NCBI GenBank assembly: GCA_963764465.1
Contig: CAVXSO010000001.1
Span: 186,001 to 250,000, forward strand
Origin: JAJXXT01 sp963764465
GTDB taxonomy: Bacteria; Pseudomonadota; Alphaproteobacteria; Acetobacterales; Acetobacteraceae
Reading direction: 5' to 3'
DNA: 64,000 bases
Positions 28,224 through 36,264 of this stretch are shown here, piece after piece. Positions within the stretch are counted from its first letter, which is position 1, and each line of letters begins with the position of its first letter. Under the pieces are notes generated by a model that saw only the letters and a list, made by a program, of their open reading frames with translations, ran no database searches and had not been told where the DNA came from. Made by a program: the position numbers and the translations under genes.

Positions 28224-28656
28224 CGTGCAAACCTCCGTGCTGTACGGCCGCAAGTTGGTGCCCCGCGTGCCGGTGGTTTCTTCCGATGGGCGTCGTCACG
28301 GCTCGGATGGAAGCGGCAGTCGCCACATCGCCAGGCGCTCGCGCACCGACCGCACCCGCGCATCCTGCCGCATGGCCGTGCGAGCATGATGGAACGTTTC
28401 ATCGCGGCGCGCACGTGACCGCGCCATGCGCCGGCGGACAGACAAGGGTTAACGGCATGCTCGCCTCCCGACCATGGAGTCAGAAAAGCACAACTTTCAT
28501 AACAACTCAAGCAAAAAGAAATCGGAGCTTGAAAATGGAACGGCTTTCAGAGACATGGGCATGGTCGCGAGCTTGCCCGCGAGCGCCTGAAGGCTTGTCA
28601 TGGCCTTCATAACCCATTGACCATCTTGCGCGGAGGTCCTTGCCCGGCGATGCCGG
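28224..28656. other. 433-bp gap with possible linked micro-ORFs
   Basis: No recognised gene. On the minus strand a 19-codon ORF (28399-28458, GGGAGG five bases before its ATG) overlaps by ATGA a 60-residue Cys-rich ORF (28220-28402, CGRMRGCGRCASAW), which in turn overlaps by ATGA the coiled-coil gene. The part from about 28480 to 28560 is clearly more A/T-rich than its surroundings. A weak stem (TCGCG/CGCGA, 28565-28582) is present. There is no terminator. Confidence 0.4.
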
Positions 28657-29139
28657 TTAGTCGCGGATAGCGTCCCGCCACTTTTGCTCGATCGCCGAGC
28701 GACGTTCCGAAAGTGTCAGTTCCAACCGCTCGGCAAACGGCATCTGCCGCCCCAGTGCCCGCACGTCCCGCCACACCCGTTGCGCCACGATCGCGATGGT
28801 GCGCTGGTCCGTTGGCATCCCCGCTTCCTTCAGCATCTGCAGCACCGCGTCGCAGACATCGGCGAATTCTTCGTCTTCCGCCCTCAGTCGCTCGGTAACG
28901 GCGGAATCCTCGAACCGCCCCTGTGCCTCGCTCGCTCCCGGTCCATCGCCCAGAAGTTCGTTGGGCGTGGCGCCGAGGATCGCACAGATGTCCTTGATGC
29001 GGTGGGCGGGGAAGGTCGGGTTGGTGACCCGGAACCACTGGCCCACCGCCTGTTGTGTAATCCCGAGACGCTGGGCGAGTTGGCGCCGCGAAAGTCCGCG
29101 TTCCGCCATCAACCGCTCGAGATTCTCGGAAAATCCCAT
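28657..29139 (-). CDS. XRE-family transcriptional regulator
   Basis: This 160-residue protein begins with a Cro/CI-type helix-turn-helix (NLERLMAERGLSRRQLAQRLGITQQAVGQWFRVTNPTFP) and ends with a 90-residue helical part (RTIAIVAQRVWRDVRAL...LSERRSAIEQKW) with no known domain. The N-terminal region with PAHRIKDICAILGATPNELLG is like phage-type repressors, but no other phage genes occur nearby. A TGAAA-n7-TTTCA inverted repeat stands 64-80 bp upstream and may be its own operator. Regulated genes are unknown. Confidence 0.85.
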   Translation of the reverse strand: MGFSENLERLMAERGLSRRQLAQRLGITQQAVGQWFRVTNPTFPAHRIKDICAILGATPNELLGDGPGASEAQGRFEDSAVTERLRAEDEEFADVCDAVLQMLKEAGMPTDQRTIAIVAQRVWRDVRALGRQMPFAERLELTLSERRSAIEQKWRDAIRD

Positions 29140-29202
29140 GCCGAAACACTAACCCCAAGGTCGCGGCGCCGCACCAGGAAACGGCGCCGCCCGTCACCTA
29201 TA

Positions 29203-29219
29203 TGAAAGTAAAAGTTTCA
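29203..29219. promoter_or_regulatory. Inverted repeat upstream of XRE gene
   Basis: TGAAA-n7-TTTCA in a locally A/T-rich stretch, next to TATAGG that could be the -10 box for leftward transcription. The position suits autoregulation by the XRE protein. Short arms make this tentative. Confidence 0.35.
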
Positions 29220-29270
29220 ATTCCATGTGTATCCGCAGCACGCCCCGGAACCTGCATGCGCGCGCAACTC

Positions 29271-29933
29271 TCAACGATGCCCGCCGGCGGTCCCGATCTC
29301 CGCGAGAAATGCGTCCGTCGTCCGCTGCCGGCAATAGCCCTTGATCGCTGCCAGCGCCGTCTCGTGCCGCTCACGGGTGTAGGTGGCACAGGCATCCGTT
29401 ACCAGCGTCACCAGATAGCCGAGGTCGCACGCATCCCTCACCGCGCTCTCAATGCATTGGTCTGTGACGATGCCGGAGACGACAAGCTGCCGCACACCCA
29501 GGTTGCGCAGGATGTAGTCGATGTTGGTGGAGATGAAGACGGAGGAGGACGTCTTCGGAATCACCATCTCGTCCAGGCCCGGGGCGATTGCGTCGATGAC
29601 TTTCGCGTCCCAGGAACCCGGCTTCACGTTGAACCCGGTGATCTTGTAGTCGAGGCTGCGGTCGCGCCCGTCCTGCGTCATGCTCTGGATCACGGTGTAC
29701 ATCACCTCGATCCCCGCCGCGCGGCACCCCGCCTGCAGCCGTTGCATGTTCGGCACGACGCGACGCTCCATCTCATCGAAGAAAAAGCCGAGCTTGGCCG
29801 CGAAATCCTCCGGTTTGTGATGGCGAAACTCGCCGCCCTCGCGTACCGCGCAGTAATTCTGCACGTCGATGAACAGCAGCGCCGCCTCGTCCGGCACCAC
29901 CGGAATCTCGCGGCTCGCGGGCCAGGCCGGCAT
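29271..29933 (-). CDS. Isochorismatase-like cysteine hydrolase
   Basis: This 220-residue alpha/beta enzyme has the family's catalytic triad: Asp in ALLFIDVQNYC, Lys in VIPKTSSSVF and Cys in GIVTDQCIESAVRDA. Members hydrolyse isochorismate, nicotinamide, ureido-acids or N-carbamoyl amines. Its ATG is 2 bp after the stop of the glutamine-synthetase-like gene, so both are in one operon. This pairing suggests amide/amine nitrogen metabolism, for example a carbamoyl-amine released and re-amidated. The longer open frame upstream is a shadow. Confidence 0.88.
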   Translation of the reverse strand: MPAWPASREIPVVPDEAALLFIDVQNYCAVREGGEFRHHKPEDFAAKLGFFFDEMERRVVPNMQRLQAGCRAAGIEVMYTVIQSMTQDGRDRSLDYKITGFNVKPGSWDAKVIDAIAPGLDEMVIPKTSSSVFISTNIDYILRNLGVRQLVVSGIVTDQCIESAVRDACDLGYLVTLVTDACATYTRERHETALAAIKGYCRQRTTDAFLAEIGTAGGHR

Positions 29934-29935
29934 CG

Positions 29936-31198
29936 TCAGTACACCTCCGCGTAGCGCGCGCAGATCGCCGCCTCGTCGAGCCCATCGAGCTCGCGCAGCT
30001 CCGCGCGCTTGTGCGCGAGATAGGCGGCATGGAACACCGGCCCCATCCAGCCGCTCGCCGCCTCGCTCGCCTCCAGCGCCTCCAGCGCCTCGCCGAGGCT
30101 GCGTGGCAGGTCGGGCCCCGTCTCCTCCGGCTCCGCGCCCGCGCGCAAACCCTCCAACCCCGCCCAGACCAACGCGCCGAGCGCGATATAGGGGCTCGCC
30201 GCCGCGTCCGTCGCGCGGAACTCCACGTTGGCAGAGGATGCGGGGTTGGCGTCCGGCAGCGTCGGCACGGGGCAGATGCGGATCGCCGCCCCACGGTCCT
30301 GCTGCACCACGTCCGCGCGCACCGGCGCCCAGCGATTGGGTCGCAGCCGGATATAAGAGGCGGCACTCGGGGCCGCGAGCGCGCAGAGTGCCGCCGCATG
30401 GCGTTGCCACCCGGCAATCAAGTGCCGCGCCCGCGGCGTCAGTCCCAGTGCCTCGCGCGGATCGTAGGTCGCCGGTCGCCCATGCGAGTCCAGCAGGCTG
30501 GCGTGGATGTGCACGCCGCTGCCCACACCGGCCGGATCCAGGATCGGCGCAAAGGAAACGCGCCCGCCCACGTGCTGCGCCACGATCTTCGTCACCTCGC
30601 GCAGCAGCACCGCGCGATCCGCGGCACGCAGGGCCGGCCCCGGCGCGAAGGCGATCTCGTATTGCTGCGGTCCGTATTCGGCGTGGAACGTCTCGGGCGC
30701 CACGCCCGCCGCGTTCAGCGCCGCGACCAGGTGCTCGCCGAAGCTCCCCTGCGCCCGCAGTGCCGAGAACCCATAGGACGTACCGGGCATCGGGGCTACG
30801 CCGAGATGGAAGAACTCGTGCTCGAACCCGACATTGAGCGAGAGGCCGAACTCTTCCTCCAGCGCCGCAAGCCCCCGGCGCAGGAAGTGGCGCGGGCAGC
30901 AGGGCCAGGCCGCGCCATCAAGCTCCACGATATCGGCGAGCAGCATGTGCAGTCGGGGCTGTCCCTCGCCGAAATCCACCTCGATCTCGGTCGCCGGGTC
31001 GGGCAACATCATGATGTCCCCGCCGGTGCCAAAGGTCGGGTCGCCGATATGGCCGAAGCAGGAGATCATGGCGCAGGCCGGCGTCCAGCCGATGCCGCGG
31101 GCGATGCGCGAGGGACGGTGCGGCGCCGGTACCATCTTGCCACGCAGCTGTCCCGCGATGTCGCAGATGCCGATGCCGATCAGCCCCTCACGCTGCAT
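29936..31198 (-). CDS. Glutamine-synthetase-family ligase
   Basis: This 420-residue member of the GS superfamily is shorter than GlnA and lacks the adenylylation loop of type I enzymes. Marks include the N-terminal IGICDIAGQLRGKMVP, the metal/substrate residues in NVGFEHEFF and HAEYGPQQYEIAFAPGPAL, ATP-binding GVGSGVHIHASLLD, and the SSANVEFRATDAAASPYIALGAL end region. Such proteins are usually gamma-glutamyl-amine/polyamine or related ligases in nitrogen catabolism. ATG 31198 (or 31204) lies inside the end of the upstream hydrolase gene, and an isochorismatase-like gene follows 2 bp downstream. Confidence 0.87.
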   Translation of the reverse strand: MQREGLIGIGICDIAGQLRGKMVPAPHRPSRIARGIGWTPACAMISCFGHIGDPTFGTGGDIMMLPDPATEIEVDFGEGQPRLHMLLADIVELDGAAWPCCPRHFLRRGLAALEEEFGLSLNVGFEHEFFHLGVAPMPGTSYGFSALRAQGSFGEHLVAALNAAGVAPETFHAEYGPQQYEIAFAPGPALRAADRAVLLREVTKIVAQHVGGRVSFAPILDPAGVGSGVHIHASLLDSHGRPATYDPREALGLTPRARHLIAGWQRHAAALCALAAPSAASYIRLRPNRWAPVRADVVQQDRGAAIRICPVPTLPDANPASSANVEFRATDAAASPYIALGALVWAGLEGLRAGAEPEETGPDLPRSLGEALEALEASEAASGWMGPVFHAAYLAHKRAELRELDGLDEAAICARYAEVY

Positions 31199-31868
31199 CG
31201 GCATCGTCCTGCAGGAACGGGTTGGTGCGCCGCTCGATCCCCAGTGTGGAGCCTTCGCCATGGCCGCAGAGAAAGACGACATCGTCGCCGAGCGGCAGCA
31301 GCTTCTCGCGGATGGCGCCGACCAGCGCCGCATGGTCGCCATAAGGAAAATCCGTCCGCCCCACCGAGCCGCGGAACAGCACGTCGCCGACGATCGCAAA
31401 CCTCCGCGTCGTCTCCACGAACACGACATGCCCCGGCGTGTGCCCAGGGCAATGCAGCACATCGAAAGCGAGCGCCCCGAGCGTGACGACCTCGCCCTCC
31501 GTAAGCCAGCGGTCTGGCAGTACGTTCTCCATTCCCGAGAGGCCGAAGCGCCGCGCGCTGTCCTCGATCTCCTCGAGCAGGAATCGGTCGCGCGCGTCTG
31601 GCCCGATGAGCGGCACGTCGCCGCCCTGCCGTTCCGTCAGCGCCGCCTTCAGCGCCTTCGCGCCGCCTGCATGATCGAGATGCCCGTGCGTGAGCCACAG
31701 CGCCTCGACAGTGAGGCCAAGATGCTCGATCCCGCCCAGTATCTCGGGCGCATCGCCGCCCGGGTCCACCACGACGGCGCGCTTCGTCGCCTCCTCCCAA
31801 AGCAGCGTGCAATTCTGCTGGAAGGGCGTGACGGGGATGATCGCGGCGCGGAAATCGGTCTCTGGCAT
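31188..31868 (-). CDS. Metallo-beta-lactamase-fold hydrolase (glyoxalase II-like)
   Basis: This 226-residue hydrolase has the canonical metal motif LTHGHLDHAGG, then HCPGHTPGHVVF, GDVLFRGSVGRTDFPYGD and FLCGHGEGSTLGIE, which place it with the YcbL/glyoxalase-II-like group acting on thioesters. Its start is ATG 31868; the open frame upstream runs through phoB and is not meaningful. It overlaps the start of the GS-like gene by 11-17 bp. It is separated from phoB by 109 bp, so it may be read from its own promoter. Confidence 0.9.
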   Translation of the reverse strand: MPETDFRAAIIPVTPFQQNCTLLWEEATKRAVVVDPGGDAPEILGGIEHLGLTVEALWLTHGHLDHAGGAKALKAALTERQGGDVPLIGPDARDRFLLEEIEDSARRFGLSGMENVLPDRWLTEGEVVTLGALAFDVLHCPGHTPGHVVFVETTRRFAIVGDVLFRGSVGRTDFPYGDHAALVGAIREKLLPLGDDVVFLCGHGEGSTLGIERRTNPFLQDDADAA

Positions 31869-31977
31869 GGCGGGCCCGTTCTGCAAATCACCGACACGCT
31901 GAGGCCGAACGCGCCCTCGCGCAACCCCGCCGCCCTGTGGCCAACCGCCTCGTGGCCCGCCGCCTCCGGGGCCGCTG

Positions 31978-32721
31978 TCAGACTGCCTCGGTATCCAGCG
32001 CGTAGCCCGCGGCGCGGACCGTCCGCACCACGTCGAGCTCGCCGTCGCCATTGATGGATTTGCGCAGCCGCCGGATATGCACATCCACCGTCCGCGGCTC
32101 CACATGGATGTCCTTGCCCCACACCGCGTCCAGCAGCTCCTCGCGCGTGAAAACCCGGCGCGGGTGCTGCATGAAGAACTCCAGAAGCCGGAACTCGGTC
32201 GGCCCCAGATGGACTGCACGCTCGTTGCGATAGACGCGATGCGCCGCGAGATCCATCGTGATGTCGTGGAAGGTGAGCTTACCCTTGCCTGGCACCGCGT
32301 TGGCACGACGCAGCAGGGCACGCACGCGCGCGAGCAGCGCCTCGATGCTGAATGGTTTCGCGATGTAATCGTCCGCCCCGGTGTTGAGCCCGCGCACCGC
32401 GTCCTGGTCTTCCGCGCGCGCCGTCACCATGATCACCGGCAGGTCGCGGGTCGCGGGGCGCCTGCGGATCTGGCGGCACACCTCGAGCCCGGAGACCGTG
32501 GGCAGCATCCAGTCGAGGAGCACGAGGTCCGGCGGTGCCTCGGAGATGCGCGTCAGCGCCTCCTGCCCATCGGCGGCTTCCTCCACGTGGTAGCCCTGCT
32601 TTTCGAGGTTGTAGCGCAGCATCGTTGCCAGCGCCGCCTCGTCCTCGACGACGAGCACCACCGGCCGGCCGGCCGCCTCGCCGCCTCGTGCACCGTTCTC
32701 CATCGTACCGGCTCGCATCAT
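31978..32721 (-). CDS. phoB: Phosphate regulon response regulator PhoB
   Basis: This OmpR-type response regulator of about 247 residues has an acidic pocket (VVEDE), phospho-acceptor Asp near residue 70 in LVLLDWMLP, and Lys in YIAKPF, followed by a winged-helix domain (LGPTEFRLLEFFMQHPRRVFTREELLDAVWG, RTVDVHIRRLRKSI). ATG 32721 overlaps the phoU stop as ATGA; ATG 32703 is the more usual N-terminus by homology. It is last in the pst operon. No phoR gene is found on either side, so its kinase is encoded elsewhere. Confidence 0.94.
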   Translation of the reverse strand: MMRAGTMENGARGGEAAGRPVVLVVEDEAALATMLRYNLEKQGYHVEEAADGQEALTRISEAPPDLVLLDWMLPTVSGLEVCRQIRRRPATRDLPVIMVTARAEDQDAVRGLNTGADDYIAKPFSIEALLARVRALLRRANAVPGKGKLTFHDITMDLAAHRVYRNERAVHLGPTEFRLLEFFMQHPRRVFTREELLDAVWGKDIHVEPRTVDVHIRRLRKSINGDGELDVVRTVRAAGYALDTEAV

Positions 32722-33467
32722 CCAGCCCCGTCCGCGGCCCCCGCCGCCCCAGTGCCGGGCCGCACCACGGCATAGGCCGAGGTATCGGCTTTCGGCCGCG
32801 CCTCCGAAAGCGGCGTGCCCGTCACCGCGTAATGGATGGTCTCGGCGATGTTGGTCGCGTGGTCGCCGATGCGCTCGAGGTTCTTGGCAATGAACAGCAG
32901 GTGCGTGCACGGCGTGATGTTGCGCGGATCCTCCATCATGTAGGTGATGAGCTCGCGGAAGATCGCGTTGTAGAACCCGTCGATCGTCTCGTCGGACCGC
33001 CACACTGCGAGCGCCTTGTCGGCATCCCCCTCGCCGATCGCGTCGACGATCATCTTCAGGTTCTCCTGCACCAAGCGCGACATGTGGCCGAGCCCGCCGA
33101 GGCTGAACGCCAGCGTGTACTGGCTGAGCACGATGCTGCGCTTGGCGACATTGGCGGCATAGTCGCCGATGCGCTCCAGATCGCCCGTCATCTTCAGGGC
33201 GGAGATGATCTGGCGCAGATCCCCTGCCACCGGCTGGCGCAGCGCCAGCAGGCGGATGACGAACTCCTCCACGCTGCGCTCCATCGCATCGACCTTGGCG
33301 TCGCCCTCGACGACGCGTGCCGCGAGCTCGGTGTCCGCGTCGAGGATCGCCTCGGTCGCGAGGCTCACCTGGCTCTCCACCATCCCGCCCATCTCGGTGA
33401 TGAGGCCGGCAAGGCGCTTGAGCTCCTGTTCGTAGCTCTTGACGATGTGTTCGCCGATCTCGGACAT
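32718..33467 (-). CDS. phoU: Phosphate signalling protein PhoU
   Basis: This 249-residue all-helical protein has two PhoU repeats, each with the metal-binding E/D-x3-D pattern (MERSVEEFVIRLLALRQPVAGDLR in the first, ERIGDHATNIAETIHY in the second). It links the PstSCAB transporter to PhoR and represses the regulon when phosphate is ample. It starts 9 bp after pstB and overlaps phoB by four bases. Confidence 0.95.
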   Translation of the reverse strand: MSEIGEHIVKSYEQELKRLAGLITEMGGMVESQVSLATEAILDADTELAARVVEGDAKVDAMERSVEEFVIRLLALRQPVAGDLRQIISALKMTGDLERIGDYAANVAKRSIVLSQYTLAFSLGGLGHMSRLVQENLKMIVDAIGEGDADKALAVWRSDETIDGFYNAIFRELITYMMEDPRNITPCTHLLFIAKNLERIGDHATNIAETIHYAVTGTPLSEARPKADTSAYAVVRPGTGAAGAADGAG

Positions 33468-33476
33468 GTGGCCTCC

Positions 33477-34286
33477 TCAGCCGAACCGGCCGGTGATGTA
33501 TTCCTGGGTTCGCTTCTCGCGCGGTGCCGTGAACATCTGCGCGGCACTGGCCACTTCCACCATCTCGCCGAGATAGAAGAACGCCACCTGGTCCGCCACG
33601 CGCGCCGCCTGCTGCATGTTGTGCGTCACGATCGCGATGGTGAAGTCGCGCTTCAACTCGTCGATCAGCTCCTCGATCTTGAGCGTGGAGATCGGATCGA
33701 GCGCGCTGGTCGGCTCGTCGAACAGGATCACCTCCGGCCTCACCGCGATGGTGCGCGCGATGCAGAGCCGCTGCTGTTGCCCGCCGGAAAGCCCGGAGGC
33801 AGGCGCGTTCAGCCGGTCCTTCACCTCGTCCCAGAGCGCGGCCCGCGTGAGCGACCATTCCACCCGCTCCTCCATCTCCGCGCGCGACGGCCGCTCGTGC
33901 AGCCGCACGCCAAAGGTGATGTTCTCGCGGACCGACATCGGGAACGGCGTGGGCTTCTGGAACACCATGCCCACGCGCGCGCGCAGCTCGTTGAGGTCGA
34001 TGCCGGGTCCGATGATGTTGACCCCGTCCATGATCGCCTCACCGGTGGCGCGCTGGCCAGGGTAGAGGTCATACATCCTGTTGAGGCAACGTAACAATGT
34101 GGATTTGCCGCAGCCGGAGGGCCCGATCATCCCGGTCACCCTGCGCTCCGGCAGGTCGAACGTGACGGATTTCAACGCCTGGTGATTACCGTAAAAGAAA
34201 TCGAGGCTGCGGATGGCGATCTTGGCCGCCACCTCGCTCCCCCTCATCGCTGCCGTCCGCGCGTCCGCGCTCATCGTCGTGCTCAT
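33477..34286 (-). CDS. pstB: Phosphate ABC transporter ATP-binding protein PstB
   Basis: This 269-residue ATPase of the high-affinity phosphate importer has Walker A GPSGCGKSTLLRC, the PstB-specific GVNIIGPGIDLNELRARVGMVFQ, signature LSGGQQQRLCIARTIA, and Walker B VILFDEPTSALDP with switch THNMQQAARV. The first 20 residues before KIAIRSLDFFYG are variable; ATG codons inside them are alternative starts. It lies between pstA and phoU in one operon. Confidence 0.96.
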   Translation of the reverse strand: MSTTMSADARTAAMRGSEVAAKIAIRSLDFFYGNHQALKSVTFDLPERRVTGMIGPSGCGKSTLLRCLNRMYDLYPGQRATGEAIMDGVNIIGPGIDLNELRARVGMVFQKPTPFPMSVRENITFGVRLHERPSRAEMEERVEWSLTRAALWDEVKDRLNAPASGLSGGQQQRLCIARTIAVRPEVILFDEPTSALDPISTLKIEELIDELKRDFTIAIVTHNMQQAARVADQVAFFYLGEMVEVASAAQMFTAPREKRTQEYITGRFG

Positions 34287-34305
34287 CGCTTTGTCTCCGC
34301 AACGG

Positions 34306-35178
34306 TCATCGGCGGCGCAGCGCCACGCGCGCCACGATGTTCAGTGCCAGCACGCCCACGGTGATGATCAGCGCGCCGGTCCAGGCGAGCTGCACCCAGT
34401 CCGCGAAGGCGGAGCCCGCGTACTGGTAGATCGTGACCGGCAGGCTCGCCATCGGTTTCGTGAGCGCCGCCGACCAGTTGAGGTTGCCGAAGCTCGTGAA
34501 CAGCAGCGGCGCCGTCTCGCCGGCCATGCGGGCAACGGCCAGCATCACCCCCGTTACCATGCCTTCGCGCGCTGCCGGATAGCAGACCAGCACGATGGTT
34601 TTCCATCGCGGCGCGCCGAGTGCCACCGCTGCCTCGCGCAGGCTGATGGGCACCAGGCGCAGCATGTCCTCCGTCGTGCGCACGATGATCGGGATCGCCA
34701 GCACCGCGAGTGCCGCGGACCCGGCGAGCGCGGAGAACCCACCGAAGGGCTGCACCAGGATGCGGTAGATGAACAGGCCGATCAGGATCGAGGGCGCGGA
34801 AAGCAGCACGTCGCTGATGAACCGGATGACATTCCCGAGCGTCCGGTTGCCGCCGTATTCGGAAAGATACGTGCCCACCATGATCCCGACCGGCGTCGCG
34901 ATCGCCGTCCCGATCACCACCTGGATCGCGCTGCCGACGATGGCGTTCAGCAATCCGCCGTGCGATCCCGGCGGCCGCGTCATATGGGTGAACACGCCGG
35001 GCGAAAGCCCGGCCGCACCTCTGGCGATCAGCGTCACCAGGATCCAGGCAAGGAAGATCAGCCCGATCAGCGTCGCCGTCACGCACAGCGATTCCACGAA
35101 CACACTGAGCGCGCGCCGCCGCCGTGCGAGGGAACGGCTCGCCGGCGAGCGCTGCGTCGTCAGAACGGCCGCGGACAT
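34306..35178 (-). CDS. pstA: Phosphate ABC transporter permease PstA
   Basis: This 290-residue inner-membrane permease with six helices has the binding-protein-dependent transport motif around LREAAVALGAPRWKTIVLV and the GETAPLLFTSFGN end typical of PstA. ATG 35178 is preceded by AGGAAGG at a good distance; a GTG at 35205 would overlap the pstC stop by 14 bp and is an alternative. It works as a heterodimer with PstC. Confidence 0.94.
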   Translation of the reverse strand: MSAAVLTTQRSPASRSLARRRRALSVFVESLCVTATLIGLIFLAWILVTLIARGAAGLSPGVFTHMTRPPGSHGGLLNAIVGSAIQVVIGTAIATPVGIMVGTYLSEYGGNRTLGNVIRFISDVLLSAPSILIGLFIYRILVQPFGGFSALAGSAALAVLAIPIIVRTTEDMLRLVPISLREAAVALGAPRWKTIVLVCYPAAREGMVTGVMLAVARMAGETAPLLFTSFGNLNWSAALTKPMASLPVTIYQYAGSAFADWVQLAWTGALIITVGVLALNIVARVALRRR

Positions 35179-35191
35179 CTCGGCGCCCTTC

Positions 35192-36157
35192 CTAGCGTCC
35201 GCCACGCGGCCGCAGCATCAGCCGCGAGATCGCGAGCACGACGAAGGAGATCGCGAACAGGATCAGCCCCAGCGCCAGCAGCGCCGAAAGCTTCAGGCTC
35301 CCCGCCTGGCTTTCCGCGAACTCCAGCGCCACGAGCGAGGCAATCGTGTTGGTTCCGGAATAGAGCGAGTCGGGCAACCGGTCGGCATTGCCGACGACGA
35401 AGGTCACCGCCATCGTCTCGCCCAGCGCGCGCCCCAGCCCCAGCATGATGCCGCCGACGACCGCAGTGCGCGTGGAGGGCAGCACGATCGAGCGCGTCAC
35501 CTCCCACGTGGTGCAGCCCAGCCCGTAGGCGCTTTCCTTGTGCATCGCGGGGACGGTCGCGAACACGTCGCGCATCGTCGCCGCGATGAAGGGCAGGATC
35601 ATGATCGCGAGGATCAGGGATGCGGTCAGCACGCCTGTGCCGAACGGCGCCCCCTGGAACAGATTTCCGACGATCGGCAGGTCACCCAGCTGGTCGGTCA
35701 GGAACGGCTCCACAATGCCCGACATCACCGGCACCACGACGAAGAACCCCCACATGCCGAAGATGATGGAGGGAATGGCAGCGAGCAGCTCGATCGCGAT
35801 GCCCACCGGGCGGCGGATCCACTCTGGCGCCAGCTCCGTCAGCGTTACCGCGATGCCGAAGGCCAGCGGCACGGCAACGACGATGGCCAGCAGCGACGTC
35901 GCCAGCGTGCCCACCACCGGCACCAGTGCGCCGAACACCTGGTGCACCGGGTCCCAATCAGCCGAAATCAGGAAACCCAGCACGCCGAATTTCGCAAAGA
36001 CCTGGCTGCCGCCCACCGCCAGTGAGACGATGATGGCCCCCAGCAACACCAGCACGAAGAGGCCCGCACCGAGCGCCGCGCGCGCGAACACCGCGTCGCC
36101 CAGCGCGCCGCGCGAGCGCTTCGCCGAAGCCGGGGAGGGAAGGGTGCTTGCCGACAA
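35192..36157 (-). CDS. pstC: Phosphate ABC transporter permease PstC
   Basis: This 321-residue permease with six helices is recognised by LAAIPSIIFGMWGFFVVVPVM, the cytoplasmic EAA-like loop KESAYGLGCTTWEVTRSIVLPSTR, and GLGRALGETMAVTFVVGNA. It follows pstS after a 107-bp gap containing a hairpin, which may lower expression of the membrane components relative to the binding protein. Confidence 0.95.
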   Translation of the reverse strand: MSASTLPSPASAKRSRGALGDAVFARAALGAGLFVLVLLGAIIVSLAVGGSQVFAKFGVLGFLISADWDPVHQVFGALVPVVGTLATSLLAIVVAVPLAFGIAVTLTELAPEWIRRPVGIAIELLAAIPSIIFGMWGFFVVVPVMSGIVEPFLTDQLGDLPIVGNLFQGAPFGTGVLTASLILAIMILPFIAATMRDVFATVPAMHKESAYGLGCTTWEVTRSIVLPSTRTAVVGGIMLGLGRALGETMAVTFVVGNADRLPDSLYSGTNTIASLVALEFAESQAGSLKLSALLALGLILFAISFVVLAISRLMLRPRGGR

Positions 36158-36218
36158 CCGGATAATCCGATGCGAAATGGAAGTGCTGTTATCCGCCGCG
36201 CCGTCTCACGACGGAAGC

Positions 36219-36241
36219 GGGGCTGGGATCATCCCAGCCCC
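36219..36241 (-). terminator. Hairpin between pstS and pstC
   Basis: Perfect 10-bp G/C-rich stem GGGGCTGGGA/TCCCAGCCCC with a 3-nt loop, starting 23 bp after the pstS stop. There is no T-run, so it is likely a partial terminator or an RNA-stabilising stem that raises pstS over pstCAB, as found in other pst operons. Confidence 0.6.
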
Positions 36242-36264
36242 AGCCGAGTCGAGTTGCCGCCGGA

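Noticed and set aside
28296..28427. 43-codon minus-strand ORF (MARSRARRDE...)
   Set aside because: It has no ribosome binding site and overlaps the better-supported ATGA-linked 60-codon ORF in another frame.
28497..28610. 37-codon minus-strand ORF after the XRE gene
   Set aside because: No ribosome binding site, no recognisable protein features.
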